A model generated the notes under the pieces. That model searched no databases and had not been told where the DNA came from. It saw only the letters and a program-made list of their open reading frames with translations. A stretch of DNA of 38,108 nt from Deltaproteobacteria bacterium (GTDB lineage: Bacteria; Myxococcota_A; Polyangia; Polyangiales; Ga0077539), in assembly GCA_947477565.1 (NCBI GenBank), contig CANJUR010000045.1, positions 1-38,108 on the forward strand. The letters run 5' to 3'. The first letter of the stretch is position 1; each line of letters opens with the position of its first letter. Shown here one piece after another: positions 26,050 to 35,780 of this stretch. The position numbers and the translations under genes were made by a program.

Positions 26050-26167
26050 GTAGGTCAATCACCGATATCGACAATCCAGGCGTGCTCGGGACCATTCTGC
26101 CGGGATGATCACGTTGCGCTCGGGGGCGGCCGTCCGGGATACTCCCCCCCGAGGAGCTAGTCAGCCC

Positions 26168-28273
26168 ATGCGCGTTGCCTTTACCCGTCCCTGTGTTTTC
26201 TCTCTCGCCGCTTTCGGCCTGCTGGGTGGGTGTGCCGAGGAGGGGTTGAACCTCCCCGCCGAGCGCCTCGACGCAGGCACCGATGCGAGGGTCGATGCTG
26301 GCTCTGACGCTCGCGCGACCCCGGCCCCGACCCTTGTTGGCGTGCAGCCCGGGCACGGCTCATTTCTGGGCGGAACCGAGGTCACCCTACGCGGCTCGAA
26401 CTTCACCGAAGCGGCGGTAGTGCGCTTCGGCGGCAACCTCGTTCAGCCTCGCTACACCACGTTCGTCGATCGCAATCGGATCACCGTTCTCACGCCCGCC
26501 GGGCGGGCGGGCGAGGTCGATGTTGAAGTCGAGATCGCGGGTCGGCTCACCACTCTTCCTCGCGGATATCGCTACGACAGCTTTTATGTCGATCCGCCTC
26601 TCGGGCCGACCACCGGTGGGGCGCGCGTCAGCGTGCACGGCCTCGGCACCCACTTCCGCGACGGCATGCGAATCACCTTTGACGAGGCTCCGTGCACGGG
26701 GCTCGCGGTCACCGGTCCCGAACTGGCTTCCTGCCTGACGCCGGAGCATCCCGACGGTCGCGTCGCGGTCGCAGTCGACAACCAGGACGAGCAACTCACA
26801 ATCGCGGACGGCTACACCTACGCCGACAGCGCCGACAGCGTCGGCGGCGGCCTCTCCGGCGGAACCCTCGCTGGCAGCATTACCGTGACGGTCCTGGATT
26901 CGATGACGGGCGGCCCGGTGCCGTCGGCGTTTGTCTTCCTCAACAACGAGCCTGGGGCTGTGCCGCCCAGCGCAGGACAGACAAGCGCGCGCGGCCAGGT
27001 GACCCTCTCCCCGCCGATGCTCCAGCCGCCGGTGACCGTCACTGCGTCTGAGCGTTGCCATACGACTACGACGATTCAGTCTTTCGACGCCCGCAGCGCG
27101 ACCATCTATCTGCAGCCCTTGATGATCCCGGGTTGCGGGAGCCCGGGGATGCCGATGGGGATGCCCCAGCGGGCGGTCTATCCGGCGACGATCTCGGGTG
27201 AACTTGTGTGGGCGGGTCCCAACGAGTTCGCCCCCAACGCGTGGTCGAACATTCCCACGCCGCGCTCGGGTTTCCGCCGGGTCGCATACGTCTGGGTCTC
27301 GCGTCCGGACATCTTCACTGCCGACCCAACCGGTGCAGCGCTCGCGCAGCAGCGCGATGAGGTACGTGAGATCGTTAACCCCGCAGTGGGTGGCCGCGGG
27401 TATCCGTTTCGACTTCAGGCGCGCCCCGCGGCGGTGGCTGTCTACGCGCTCGCGGGACTCGAAAACATCGTTCCGCTCGGTTCCATGACACCGGTACGGT
27501 TCACCCCGTGGGTGATGGGCGTCGCCCGAAGCGTGCTCGGAGCGCCTCGCGCGACGATCGAAAACGTCGTCATCGACATGAACATCCCGCTGGACCACGA
27601 GACGCCGCTTGAGGTCGCTCCGCTCGGCGGCACCGACCCCGACGCCCCGGATCAGTTTCATGCGAGCGGCTTCATCGACCTCGGGGGCGAGGGTGTCATC
27701 CCGATGCCCCACGCGACGGTTACGGGCCTCGACGGCGGCTCGTTTCGCCTCTCGGGGCTCCCGGCGTTCAACCGCAACCTTGCCGACGCACGGCTCACCG
27801 TCCACGCGCGCCTCGCCTCGGGCACCGTCACCGGTCCGATGGCATTTCAGGACACCCCGGCGCCCTGCACTGGTTTGGTTCTCTCTGGCATCACGTCGCC
27901 CGACGAGACCGTGCGCGTTCGTGGCTGGCTGGGCATCCCTCGGATGACGTCACCGAACACCGGAGCGCGGCTGCCCGCAGACCGCACCGTGCGCGTGGCC
28001 ATCGATGGGGAATCGCCCGACTTGTTGCTGTTCACAATGCAGTGGACTGGGAGTTCCTGGCAGCACATCGCGCGGGGAGCCGAGCGCTCGTTTGTCTACC
28101 CCGACCTCTCGGCCCTGATGGGGCTCAACGACCTGCCGAGCGGCTCACTACTCAACCTCTCGCTGGTCGGTTTGCGGCTGACGGGCTTCGACTTCAACCG
28201 TTTCACGTACACGACCATCGGCCCGCAGTACTGGAGCGCGTACGCAGGCCGGGGCGCTTACCTGACCCGGTAA
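26168..28273 (+). CDS. lipoprotein with two IPT/TIG domains and carboxypeptidase-regulatory-like domain
   Basis: The 701-residue exported protein starts at the ATG at 26168, with GAGGAG at 26151-26156, and has a lipobox LGGC (Cys22); an upstream ATG at 26105 would bury the signal peptide. After a short Asp/Ala linker there are two immunoglobulin-like IPT/TIG domains. The first is at about 53-138 (GVQPGHGSFLGGTEVTLRGS) and the second at about 138-225 (DPPLGPTTGGARVSVHGLG). Residues about 236-320 resemble a carboxypeptidase regulatory-like fold (ITVTVLDSMTGGPVPSAFVF). The remainder is beta-rich and unassigned. Such proteins are surface or periplasmic binding/structural proteins; no enzyme motif is visible. 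Its stop is 4 bp from the stop of the opposite gene. Confidence 0.87.
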   Translation: MRVAFTRPCVFSLAAFGLLGGCAEEGLNLPAERLDAGTDARVDAGSDARATPAPTLVGVQPGHGSFLGGTEVTLRGSNFTEAAVVRFGGNLVQPRYTTFVDRNRITVLTPAGRAGEVDVEVEIAGRLTTLPRGYRYDSFYVDPPLGPTTGGARVSVHGLGTHFRDGMRITFDEAPCTGLAVTGPELASCLTPEHPDGRVAVAVDNQDEQLTIADGYTYADSADSVGGGLSGGTLAGSITVTVLDSMTGGPVPSAFVFLNNEPGAVPPSAGQTSARGQVTLSPPMLQPPVTVTASERCHTTTTIQSFDARSATIYLQPLMIPGCGSPGMPMGMPQRAVYPATISGELVWAGPNEFAPNAWSNIPTPRSGFRRVAYVWVSRPDIFTADPTGAALAQQRDEVREIVNPAVGGRGYPFRLQARPAAVAVYALAGLENIVPLGSMTPVRFTPWVMGVARSVLGAPRATIENVVIDMNIPLDHETPLEVAPLGGTDPDAPDQFHASGFIDLGGEGVIPMPHATVTGLDGGSFRLSGLPAFNRNLADARLTVHARLASGTVTGPMAFQDTPAPCTGLVLSGITSPDETVRVRGWLGIPRMTSPNTGARLPADRTVRVAIDGESPDLLLFTMQWTGSSWQHIARGAERSFVYPDLSALMGLNDLPSGSLLNLSLVGLRLTGFDFNRFTYTTIGPQYWSAYAGRGAYLTR

Positions 28274-28277
28274 GCGT

Positions 28278-30476
28278 CTACGGGGTCGCGGCGGGCGTGA
28301 CCGCGAGGAAATACATCCCGCGTGCCGTGGTGTAGAGACCGCTCACGTGGACGTAGTAGTCGCCGGGGCTGAGCGTGAGTTCGAGCGACGACGAGAGCCC
28401 GATGCCCGGGCCGTCGTCGTTGCAGACCTGAAAAGTGGACAGTCCCGGTAGCGCAGAGCCTGGACAAGTATCGGCACGCGTGACCCAGAGCACAGAGTCG
28501 AACGCAGAGCCTTCGGTGGAGAACAGAACTCTGCCCGCGGTCGCGACGCGATAGCGATAGACGGCGTCCCCGGCCATCGAGCCGGTGGCGCAGGGGTACG
28601 TGTAATCGTGGGCCATCGTCGCGGTGTCGCCAGAGTACAATCCCCCGCCGCTCGGAATCGCCTGAGCGGTGTCGCAGGTTTCGTTTCCCGTGACCGCGGT
28701 GGGCACGAGCGCAGTGGGGGTCTCGAGCAGCAGTTCGTAGTCCACCGGACGGGTGCTGCGAACGACGACGAAGTAGTTGCCGGGATCAAGTCCGCGGAGC
28801 GTGAGCCTGGCGGGCACGCCACCGCGGCAACCGCGCTCGCTGCCGCGCACCCCGCACGCTCCCTGAACCGCGACGTAGAAGTAGTCGCTCGTGCCTCCGC
28901 GGGCGGTGACGGTGACATCGAGACGCTGCCTAAGAGTGAAGGCATAGACCACGTCGCGAGCCGTTCCGGCGTTGCACGAGACGGGCAGGTCGCTCTCAAA
29001 GGGCGTGAATGAACCGCGGACGGGAGTACCCGCGGTGAGCGGAAGAGGGCTGGCGCAGGTGTCGCCGGGCGGTGGCGCCGTGGGGGCCGCGGTCTCGACA
29101 GTGAGCGTGAACGACGGGAGGCTACGCCCCTCGACGGCGATGAAATAGGTGCCGGCGGGGAGCGAGCGGGCGATGAAAGACGGGGTGTTGCCGCTGTCGC
29201 AGCGCAGGGTCATCGGGCTACGGCTGCACTGATCTAACAGCGAGACCGTGACCGAGTCGGAGGCGCTGCCGACGGCGTGCGCGATGACGTCCCGAGGCTC
29301 GGTGAGGGTGATGCGATAGAGCACGTCGGGGGTGGTCGATCCGCAGCGTGTGGTCACGTCATCGGTGACACCGATGAGGTCACCGCGGAAGGTTCCGCCG
29401 GTGGGCGGAATCTCGATCGGCGAGGTGCACGTGTCGTTGACCGCGGGCGCGACCGGATCGCTCAGTTGCACATCGACGAGGGCATCGGCCGCAGCACCAG
29501 TGCTACCCGCGGACGCTCCGAGGACGAAGAAGTACTCGCCCGCGGGAAGGCTGTGCGTCCGCCACACGGTCGGAAACCCGAGGAGGCAATCGCGCGTGTC
29601 GGCCACCACCGTCGATCCGCATTGATTCTGGATCATCAGGTAGACAAGTCCGAACCCGGAGCGCGGTTGCACAGTCACTGCCACGTCGCGAGGACTGGTG
29701 AGGTTCAGCCGCAGCACCACATCCCTTCCCTGGGTGCCGCCTCCGCAACGGAACATGTAATCCCCGGTGGTGCCCGCCATACCGACGGTGAAACGCCCGC
29801 CCGCCGACACGTCGAGGGGATCGTCGCAGCGGTCGTGCGGCGGTCGGACGCACCCGCCCGGCTCAAGTGCGTCGATCAACCCGTTGCAATTATTATCGAC
29901 GTTGTCCGAGCAAATTTCCGGCAGCGTTCCATTGACCCTGGGATCGCGGTCGTCGCAGTCGGAGCCCACCCAGCACAAGCCGGCATCGTCGCCCGGCACG
30001 CCACCGTCGGGGCACTGGGTCGATCGGCAGCCAATGTCAGGGTCGCCATCTCGATCGAAATCACGCGGGCTGTGCTGGCAAGCGCGAGAGGTCTCTTCGC
30101 AGCGATCGGTGGTGCAGCCATCGTTGTCGTCGCACGCCAGCGGAGTGCCCCGCACGCAACCGCGCCGCAGGTCGCAGAACTCTTGACCATTGCAGTAAAT
30201 GTTGTCGTCGCACTGCATCGTGTCGGGAACGTTGGCGCAGCGGCCATCGGTCGAGCAGTAGTCCATGGTGCAAGGCACGCCGTCGTCGCACTGCGCGCTG
30301 CGCACGCACACTCGCCCTCGCGCATCCGGAGCGTTCACGTCGACCCTCTGGGTGAACACCTCAGCTTCGGGCGCATCCATGGTGCCCGCGTCAGTGAACG
30401 TCGGCGCGGCGCCGTCCGAACAGCCGAGCAGAAAGAGCGAGACTGAGCAGGCCAGAAGAGCGGAGAAGCGGGGCAT
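28278..30476 (-). CDS. lipoprotein with Cys-rich/MopE-like metal-binding region and PPC-like repeats
   Basis: This 732-residue protein begins at ATG 30476 with GGAG upstream; a start at 30506 would lengthen the signal peptide unnaturally. The lipobox is LLGC (Cys19). Residues about 45-135 are a Cys-rich repeat region (CDDGVPCTMDYC, CNGQEFCD). Residues about 140-215 contain the myxobacterial putative metal-binding motif found near MopE proteins (DCDDRDPRVNG, CSDNVDNNCNGLID). Then there are four beta-domain copies of about 115 residues with the NDTC...G...D..Y pattern of bacterial pre-peptidase C-terminal (PPC) domains, for example DVLYRITLTEPRDV and DAVYRYRVATAGRV. A secreted, surface-bound structural or carbohydrate/protein-binding role is inferred. 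The domains end at the stop with no protease partner. Confidence 0.87.
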   Translation of the reverse strand: MPRFSALLACSVSLFLLGCSDGAAPTFTDAGTMDAPEAEVFTQRVDVNAPDARGRVCVRSAQCDDGVPCTMDYCSTDGRCANVPDTMQCDDNIYCNGQEFCDLRRGCVRGTPLACDDNDGCTTDRCEETSRACQHSPRDFDRDGDPDIGCRSTQCPDGGVPGDDAGLCWVGSDCDDRDPRVNGTLPEICSDNVDNNCNGLIDALEPGGCVRPPHDRCDDPLDVSAGGRFTVGMAGTTGDYMFRCGGGTQGRDVVLRLNLTSPRDVAVTVQPRSGFGLVYLMIQNQCGSTVVADTRDCLLGFPTVWRTHSLPAGEYFFVLGASAGSTGAAADALVDVQLSDPVAPAVNDTCTSPIEIPPTGGTFRGDLIGVTDDVTTRCGSTTPDVLYRITLTEPRDVIAHAVGSASDSVTVSLLDQCSRSPMTLRCDSGNTPSFIARSLPAGTYFIAVEGRSLPSFTLTVETAAPTAPPPGDTCASPLPLTAGTPVRGSFTPFESDLPVSCNAGTARDVVYAFTLRQRLDVTVTARGGTSDYFYVAVQGACGVRGSERGCRGGVPARLTLRGLDPGNYFVVVRSTRPVDYELLLETPTALVPTAVTGNETCDTAQAIPSGGGLYSGDTATMAHDYTYPCATGSMAGDAVYRYRVATAGRVLFSTEGSAFDSVLWVTRADTCPGSALPGLSTFQVCNDDGPGIGLSSSLELTLSPGDYYVHVSGLYTTARGMYFLAVTPAATP

Positions 30477-30549
30477 CACGGAGGCTCCTTCATGAGGATG
30501 CAACACGCCGGGAGTATACCGAGGACCCCGGAGCGCGAGGGCTCTATGA

Positions 30550-30933
<384 letters not shown>

Positions 30934-30957
30934 GACACAGGAGTTGACGAGACTGTT

Positions 30958-32382
30958 ATGACGACGAAGAAGCAAAAAGACGCCATCGCCCTCGGCAAGG
31001 ACGGCGGCGCAGTGATGGTCGATCTCAAGTTCTGCGACCTCTTTGGGCAGTGGCAGCACACCAGCGTGCCGATGCATCGCATCACGGAGGAAGCCTTCGA
31101 GGACGGCTTCGGGTTCGATGGCAGCTCCATTCGTGGATGGCGGGCCATCAACGAGTCGGACATGTTGCTTCTGCCCGATCCGTCTACCGCCGTCATGGAC
31201 CCGTTCATGGCGCGACCGACGCTAAGCATGATTGCCAACGTGATCGATCCGATCACCCGCGAATCGTACGATCGCGACCCGCGCTTTATTGCGCGCAAGG
31301 TCGAGCAGTACGTGCGCTCGACGGGCCTCGCGGACACCGTATATGTAGGCCCGGAAGCGGAGTTTTTCGTCTTCGACGACGTTCGCTACTCGACCTCGCA
31401 GAACCACAACTTCTTTCAGGTCGATTCGAAGGAAGCCCACTGGAACTCGGGCAAGGAGATTCCGGGCGGCAACGGCGGCTACACCATCCGCCCGAAGGAG
31501 GGGTATTTCCCCGTCGCTCCGCACGACACCCTGATGGACGTGCGCACGGAGATGGTCGAGGCCATGGAGGCTGCGGGCATCGAGATCGAGACGAGCCACC
31601 ACGAAGTCGCGACCGCCGGGCAGTGCGAGATCGACATGAAGTTCGACTCGCTGCTCCGCATGGCCGACAAGCTCATGTGGTTCAAGTACATCGTCAAAAA
31701 CGTCGCGAAGCGAAACGGCAAGACCGCGACGTTTATGCCGAAGCCCCTTTTTGGTGACAACGGCTCGGGCATGCACGTGCACCAGTCGCTCTGGAAGGAA
31801 GGCAAACCGCTGTTCGCCGGTAACGGCTACGCGGGCATGAGCGAGATGGCGATGTTTTACATCGGTGGGGTGCTCAAGCACGCCAAGGCGCTCAACGCGA
31901 TCACCAACCCGACGACGAATAGTTACCGCCGTCTGGTGCCGGGCTACGAAGCGCCGGTCAACCTGGCCTACTCGTCGCGCAACCGCTCGGCCTCTATTCG
32001 CATCCCGATGTTTTCGCCGTCACCGAAGGCGAAGCGCATCGAGGTTCGCTTCCCTGACCCGAGTTGCAACCCGTACCTGGCCTTCTCGGCGCTGGTGATG
32101 GCGGGTCTCGATGGCATCGAGAAGAAGATTCATCCGGGCGACGCACTGGACAAGGACATCTACTCGCTCTCCCCGGAAGAGTTGCAGAATGTTCCGCAGG
32201 TCGCCGGCTCCCTCGGCGAGGCCCTCGATGCCCTCGAGAAGGACCACGAGTTTCTCCTCAAGGGAGACGTCTTCTCCAAGGAACTCCTCGAGACCTGGAT
32301 CTCGTCGAAGCACGAGAAGGACGTCGATCCCGTGCGCCTCCGGCCGGTGCCGTACGAGTACCATCTCTACTACGACGTGTGA
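30958..32382 (+). CDS. glnA: glutamine synthetase type I
   Basis: The 474-residue enzyme makes glutamine from glutamate, ammonia and ATP, as a cytoplasmic dodecamer. Family marks are the beta-grasp [22 protein letters not shown], the ATP-side [16 protein letters not shown] (Asn268), the NRSASIRIP block and [10 protein letters not shown]. Tyr402 in [10 protein letters not shown] corresponds to the adenylylation tyrosine (NLYDLPPEE in enterobacteria), so control by GlnE-type adenylylation is possible, but that gene is not here. The ATG at 30958 gives normal length. It is co-transcribed with PII, consistent with nitrogen-status control. Confidence 0.97.
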   Translation: MTTKKQKDAIALGKDGGAVMVDLKFCDLFGQWQHTSVPMHRITEEAFEDGFGFDGSSIRGWRAINESDMLLLPDPSTAVMDPFMARPTLSMIANVIDPITRESYDRDPRFIARKVEQYVRSTGLADTVYVGPEAEFFVFDDVRYSTSQNHNFFQVDSKEAHWNSGKEIPGGNGGYTIRPKEGYFPVAPHDTLMDVRTEMVEAMEAAGIEIETSHHEVATAGQCEIDMKFDSLLRMADKLMWFKYIVKNVAKRNGKTATFMPKPLFGDNGSGMHVHQSLWKEGKPLFAGNGYAGMSEMAMFYIGGVLKHAKALNAITNPTTNSYRRLVPGYEAPVNLAYSSRNRSASIRIPMFSPSPKAKRIEVRFPDPSCNPYLAFSALVMAGLDGIEKKIHPGDALDKDIYSLSPEELQNVPQVAGSLGEALDALEKDHEFLLKGDVFSKELLETWISSKHEKDVDPVRLRPVPYEYHLYYDV

Positions 32383-32476
32383 TTCCCTTGCCGCGTGACC
32401 CACGGGATCTGTTGACCCCGCTTCGCGCGGCATTCTAGGCTCCAGCCGCGTCGATGACGCTCTGAGCCCAACCCTG

Positions 32477-33358
32477 ATGGTTTCCCTCCGATCGCGCGCC
32501 GCCGCCTCCATCCTGCACCTCCTTCCCAGAGGTCGCATCACCCGTGCGCTCGGGCACTTTACCGAAGCACGTATTCCTCGCCCGCTTCTGCGCCCGGTGC
32601 TCGCGCTCTACGGTCGGGCCTACGACGTCGTGATGGACGAAGCCGTGGTGCCCGAAGGGGGCTTCCGAAGCTTCAACGAGTTTTTCACCCGGGCTCTTCG
32701 ACCGGGCGTTCACACGATCGATCCCGATCCCGCCACGGTCGTCTCCCCGGCGGACGGTCGTCTCGACGACGCAGGGCCGATCTCCGCCGATCGTCGCTTC
32801 TCCGTGAAGGGCCAATCCTACGATGCCGCCACCCTGCTCGATGACGCCGCCGCGGCGCGCGCCTACGAGGGCGGCCATTACTTCATCGTGTATCTCTCGC
32901 CCCGGGACTATCACCGCGTGCATAGCCCGGTGGATGGTCGGGTTCGCGAAGTGCGCCACATCCCCGGCGATCTCTTCCCCGTCAACGCGATGGGCGTGCG
33001 CACCGTGCCCGGTCTGTTCGCTCGCAACGAGCGGGTGGTCGTGCACGTCGATACCCCGTACGGCTCCGCGGCGGTGGTCTTCGTCGGCGCCTTCGTGGTC
33101 GGGAAGATCACCCTCGCCATCGACGCCCCGCCGCGTCCCGAGTTGGGAGGGCGTGCGGCGGTGCGAACGTTTGCGGACGACACCCGCCCGACGCTGCTGA
33201 AAGGGGCCGAACTCGGTGCATTTCAGTTGGGATCCACGGTGGTGGTGCTCCTCAGCCCGGCGGCCCGCGGTCGCTGGGTCGCCGCGCATGGGGTCGATCC
33301 GGTGCCGGTGCGCGTCGGAGACGCGGTGGCGCGAGCGCTCGATGGAGAGGCGTACTGA
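32477..33358 (+). CDS. psd: phosphatidylserine decarboxylase proenzyme
   Basis: The 293-residue membrane-associated enzyme converts phosphatidylserine to phosphatidylethanolamine. The self-cleavage site FQLGSTVVV is present: Leu251-Gly252-Ser253-Thr254, where Ser253 becomes the pyruvoyl cofactor. Other family blocks are SPADGRLDDAG, YLSPRDYHRVHSP and FPVNAMGVRTVPGLFARNER. Length matches the bacterial proenzyme (about 290). The ATG at 32477 is 94 nt after glnA stops, so it probably has its own promoter. Its TGA shares a base with the ATG of the next gene (TGATG), so the methyltransferase is translated with it. Confidence 0.95.
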   Translation: MVSLRSRAAASILHLLPRGRITRALGHFTEARIPRPLLRPVLALYGRAYDVVMDEAVVPEGGFRSFNEFFTRALRPGVHTIDPDPATVVSPADGRLDDAGPISADRRFSVKGQSYDAATLLDDAAAARAYEGGHYFIVYLSPRDYHRVHSPVDGRVREVRHIPGDLFPVNAMGVRTVPGLFARNERVVVHVDTPYGSAAVVFVGAFVVGKITLAIDAPPRPELGGRAAVRTFADDTRPTLLKGAELGAFQLGSTVVVLLSPAARGRWVAAHGVDPVPVRVGDAVARALDGEAY

Positions 33359-35103
33359 TGACTGAACGCAGCGTCGATCCGGCGAATGGCCTGGACTCCG
33401 AAGCCTCCTCCCCGGAAGGCGAACGTCGTCAGCGGAAGAGCCGCCGCAGTCTGCGATTCCCGACGGGTGTCCGCGCGGCAGAAGGGAACTTGTCGGCGTC
33501 CGCAGACATCGATCTCGACCTGCCCGACCTCGAGCAAGAACCGCTGCTCGCCAGTCGCCCCGCGACACTCGAGTCGTTCACGGAGGTCGAGATTACCGCC
33601 AGCGACGAGGTCGAGGTCGAGATCTCGGAGACCGAGGCTGCGATGATCACGATGCCCCCTCCAGCCCCTGTTTTCATGCCTCCGCCCGAGTCGAGTATGC
33701 GGGTCGTTCGGCGACGCATTCGGAAGGTGGGTTCGGACCTGCCTTCGCTCTCGGAAGAACACGTCGAGAGGCCCAATCAGGCGACACTGACTCCGTCGTT
33801 TGTTGCGGTTCCGGTGCTATCTCTGACTGAGGAACCATTCCTGGAGGCGCTGACCGGGCCGGTCGCACCGCTGCGGCCCAGTCGCCCACCTCCGCCACGA
33901 GCGCCGGCGCGGGCGGCGATGATCTCGTCTCACGCGGCGTCGATCTTCACCGCCCCGACGATTCCGCCGATTCCGGATCCGATTCCGGCGACGATTATCG
34001 TCGCGCAACGGTCGCCAGAGAGGGCCGAGCCGGCCGCCGCCACTCCGCCTCCGGTGGACGATGCGTTTGATTTCGCCATCGACCCGGACGACGACATGCC
34101 GACGATTCGCGCGAGCGACCCGTCACTGGCGTTGCTCGACGACCTCGCCGACATGCCGATCGGCCAGGAGACCCACTCCCCGCGGGCCTCGGCGAGCCGT
34201 GTTCCGCCGCCCCCACCCGAGCCGCCGAGAGTCAGCCGTTCGATCGCGCCGCCGCCGCCGCCGCAGGGCTCTCGACCGCACGCGTTGACGGAGCCGCAGC
34301 GCCGTCGTCGGCGTCATTGGTGGGAAGAACTCTTCAACGATGACTACCTGCGCACGGTCGCTCCGCTGGACGCCGCGCAAGTCGGAGCAGAGACCGACTG
34401 GATCGAGCACGCCCTCGGCGTGGAAGGTGGCGCCGCGGTGCTCGACGTCGCTTGTGGGGTCGGCGGCCACTCGATCGAACTCTCGAAACGTGGCTATGAT
34501 GTCACCGGCGTTGACTTGTCTTCGACCATGATTCAACGAGCGCAGAGTCACTGCCTCGGCGTACCCCGTCAGCCGCGGTTCGTCGTCAGCGATATGCTCG
34601 CGCTCGACTTTGAAGAGTCCTTCGACGCAGCTTTCTGCGTGGGCTCTTCGTTCGGATTCTTCGATGACCAGCGCAACGTCGATGTTGCTACGCGAATCCA
34701 CCGCGCGCTCAAGGACAACGGAACTTTTCTCCTGCAGGTCATCAATCGCGACCACGCGATTCAGTCGCAGCCAGCCATGGCATGGTTCGAAGGCGACGGC
34801 TGCGTCTGCATGGAAGAGAGTTCGGTGAACTACATCACCTCGCGCCTCAACGTGAAGCGCACGGTGATCTTCGACGATGGACGCCAGCGTGAGATCGAAT
34901 TCTCCGTGCGCCTCTACTCCCTGCACGAACTCGGGCAACTGTTGCACCAGTCCGGCTTCCGTATCCTTGAGGTGAGCGGTCACGTTCGGACGCCCGGAGC
35001 GTTCTTCGGACCGTCTTCCCGCGAGCTGATCATTCTCGCGCAGAAGCGCGGAGCGGAGGTTATAGACCTCCAGAACCACAGCGACGCCAACGCAGACGAC
35101 TGA
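33358..35103 (+). CDS. SAM-dependent methyltransferase with long disordered N-terminal extension
   Basis: The 581-residue protein has two parts. Residues 1-305 are low-complexity, Pro/acidic/Ala-rich and likely disordered (MPPPAPVFMPPPE, PPPPEPP), ending in a basic RRRRRHWW. Residues about 310-565 are a class I methyltransferase: motif I VLDVACGVGGHS (361-372), then VTGVDLSSTMIQRAQ (SAM ribose Asp), SDMLALDF and AAFCVGSSFGFF. The start codon overlaps the psd stop by one base, so the pair is co-translated. Coupling to psd raises the idea of a phosphatidylethanolamine methyltransferase, but the domain looks generic and the substrate is unknown. Cytoplasmic or membrane-peripheral. Confidence 0.88.
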   Translation: MTERSVDPANGLDSEASSPEGERRQRKSRRSLRFPTGVRAAEGNLSASADIDLDLPDLEQEPLLASRPATLESFTEVEITASDEVEVEISETEAAMITMPPPAPVFMPPPESSMRVVRRRIRKVGSDLPSLSEEHVERPNQATLTPSFVAVPVLSLTEEPFLEALTGPVAPLRPSRPPPPRAPARAAMISSHAASIFTAPTIPPIPDPIPATIIVAQRSPERAEPAAATPPPVDDAFDFAIDPDDDMPTIRASDPSLALLDDLADMPIGQETHSPRASASRVPPPPPEPPRVSRSIAPPPPPQGSRPHALTEPQRRRRRHWWEELFNDDYLRTVAPLDAAQVGAETDWIEHALGVEGGAAVLDVACGVGGHSIELSKRGYDVTGVDLSSTMIQRAQSHCLGVPRQPRFVVSDMLALDFEESFDAAFCVGSSFGFFDDQRNVDVATRIHRALKDNGTFLLQVINRDHAIQSQPAMAWFEGDGCVCMEESSVNYITSRLNVKRTVIFDDGRQREIEFSVRLYSLHELGQLLHQSGFRILEVSGHVRTPGAFFGPSSRELIILAQKRGAEVIDLQNHSDANADD

Positions 35104-35112
35104 ACCAGTCGC

Positions 35113-35685
35113 TCAAGGGCCGATGCGGGTGCCGTCCATCTGGTAGCCAACCACGCACGGCAACGCCAGCGACTGCCCCTCCCCGACGCCGATCAGCGAG
35201 GTGCAGTCTCCGCTCTCGGTTCCGTAAGCGATGGTCTCCTGGGCCTGGAAGCCCGTAACCACTGTGCCGCCGTCGGAGTTGACGCCAGCGTCGAACGATG
35301 GTCTCGCACCAGCGTCCGCCGACGCGCTGACGAGGCCTTCAATCAGATCGACCCGACGCAACACACAGCCAGGAATCTGCCGCTGACGGTTGGGCGCGAT
35401 CATCTGAGTCGATGCCTCAATTGCGATGCGAAACGTACCCTGGAAGACGTTGAAGATTCCGCTCGCGGTCGTCGCTCCCGCGGGAGTCCACCGGAGGACA
35501 CCCTGCCGAAGCGACAGCGCGACGTTGAAGCGAGCGCTCTGGAGTTTCCCGGACATCTGCGCGCCGCAGGTGTTCTGCGTGCGGGTCGCAAGAACGGAAT
35601 AGAGCCCTAGCCTCTCGCCCTCCGAGGCCTCGTCACAACCGGCAAAGAGAACCGTCGAAAGGAGGATACCCAGCACTCGCCGCAT
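35113..35685 (-). CDS. small lipoprotein of unknown function
   Basis: This 190-residue protein starts at ATG 35685, where a signal peptide begins (MRRVLGILLSTVLFAGC) with the lipobox FAGC (Cys17). The open frame upstream to 35934 runs over the neighbouring OmpA gene and is a shadow. The mature part is small and beta-rich, with four cysteines after the lipid Cys that could form disulfides (NTCGAQ, IPGCVL, GDCTSL, LPCVVG). A Ser/Asp/Ala linker lies at about 118-135. No known domain is evident. It is convergent with the methyltransferase gene (9 bp) and downstream of the OmpA gene, so it may be co-transcribed with it. Confidence 0.8.
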   Translation of the reverse strand: MRRVLGILLSTVLFAGCDEASEGERLGLYSVLATRTQNTCGAQMSGKLQSARFNVALSLRQGVLRWTPAGATTASGIFNVFQGTFRIAIEASTQMIAPNRQRQIPGCVLRRVDLIEGLVSASADAGARPSFDAGVNSDGGTVVTGFQAQETIAYGTESGDCTSLIGVGEGQSLALPCVVGYQMDGTRIGP

Positions 35686-35780
35686 ACGAGGCCCGGTATC
35701 CGAAAGCCGACGAATCAGGCAACTTCCTGTCGGGCCTTTCAGCGCAAAGTCGCGGCCTGGGGGCCAACAGAGGGAGCGGA

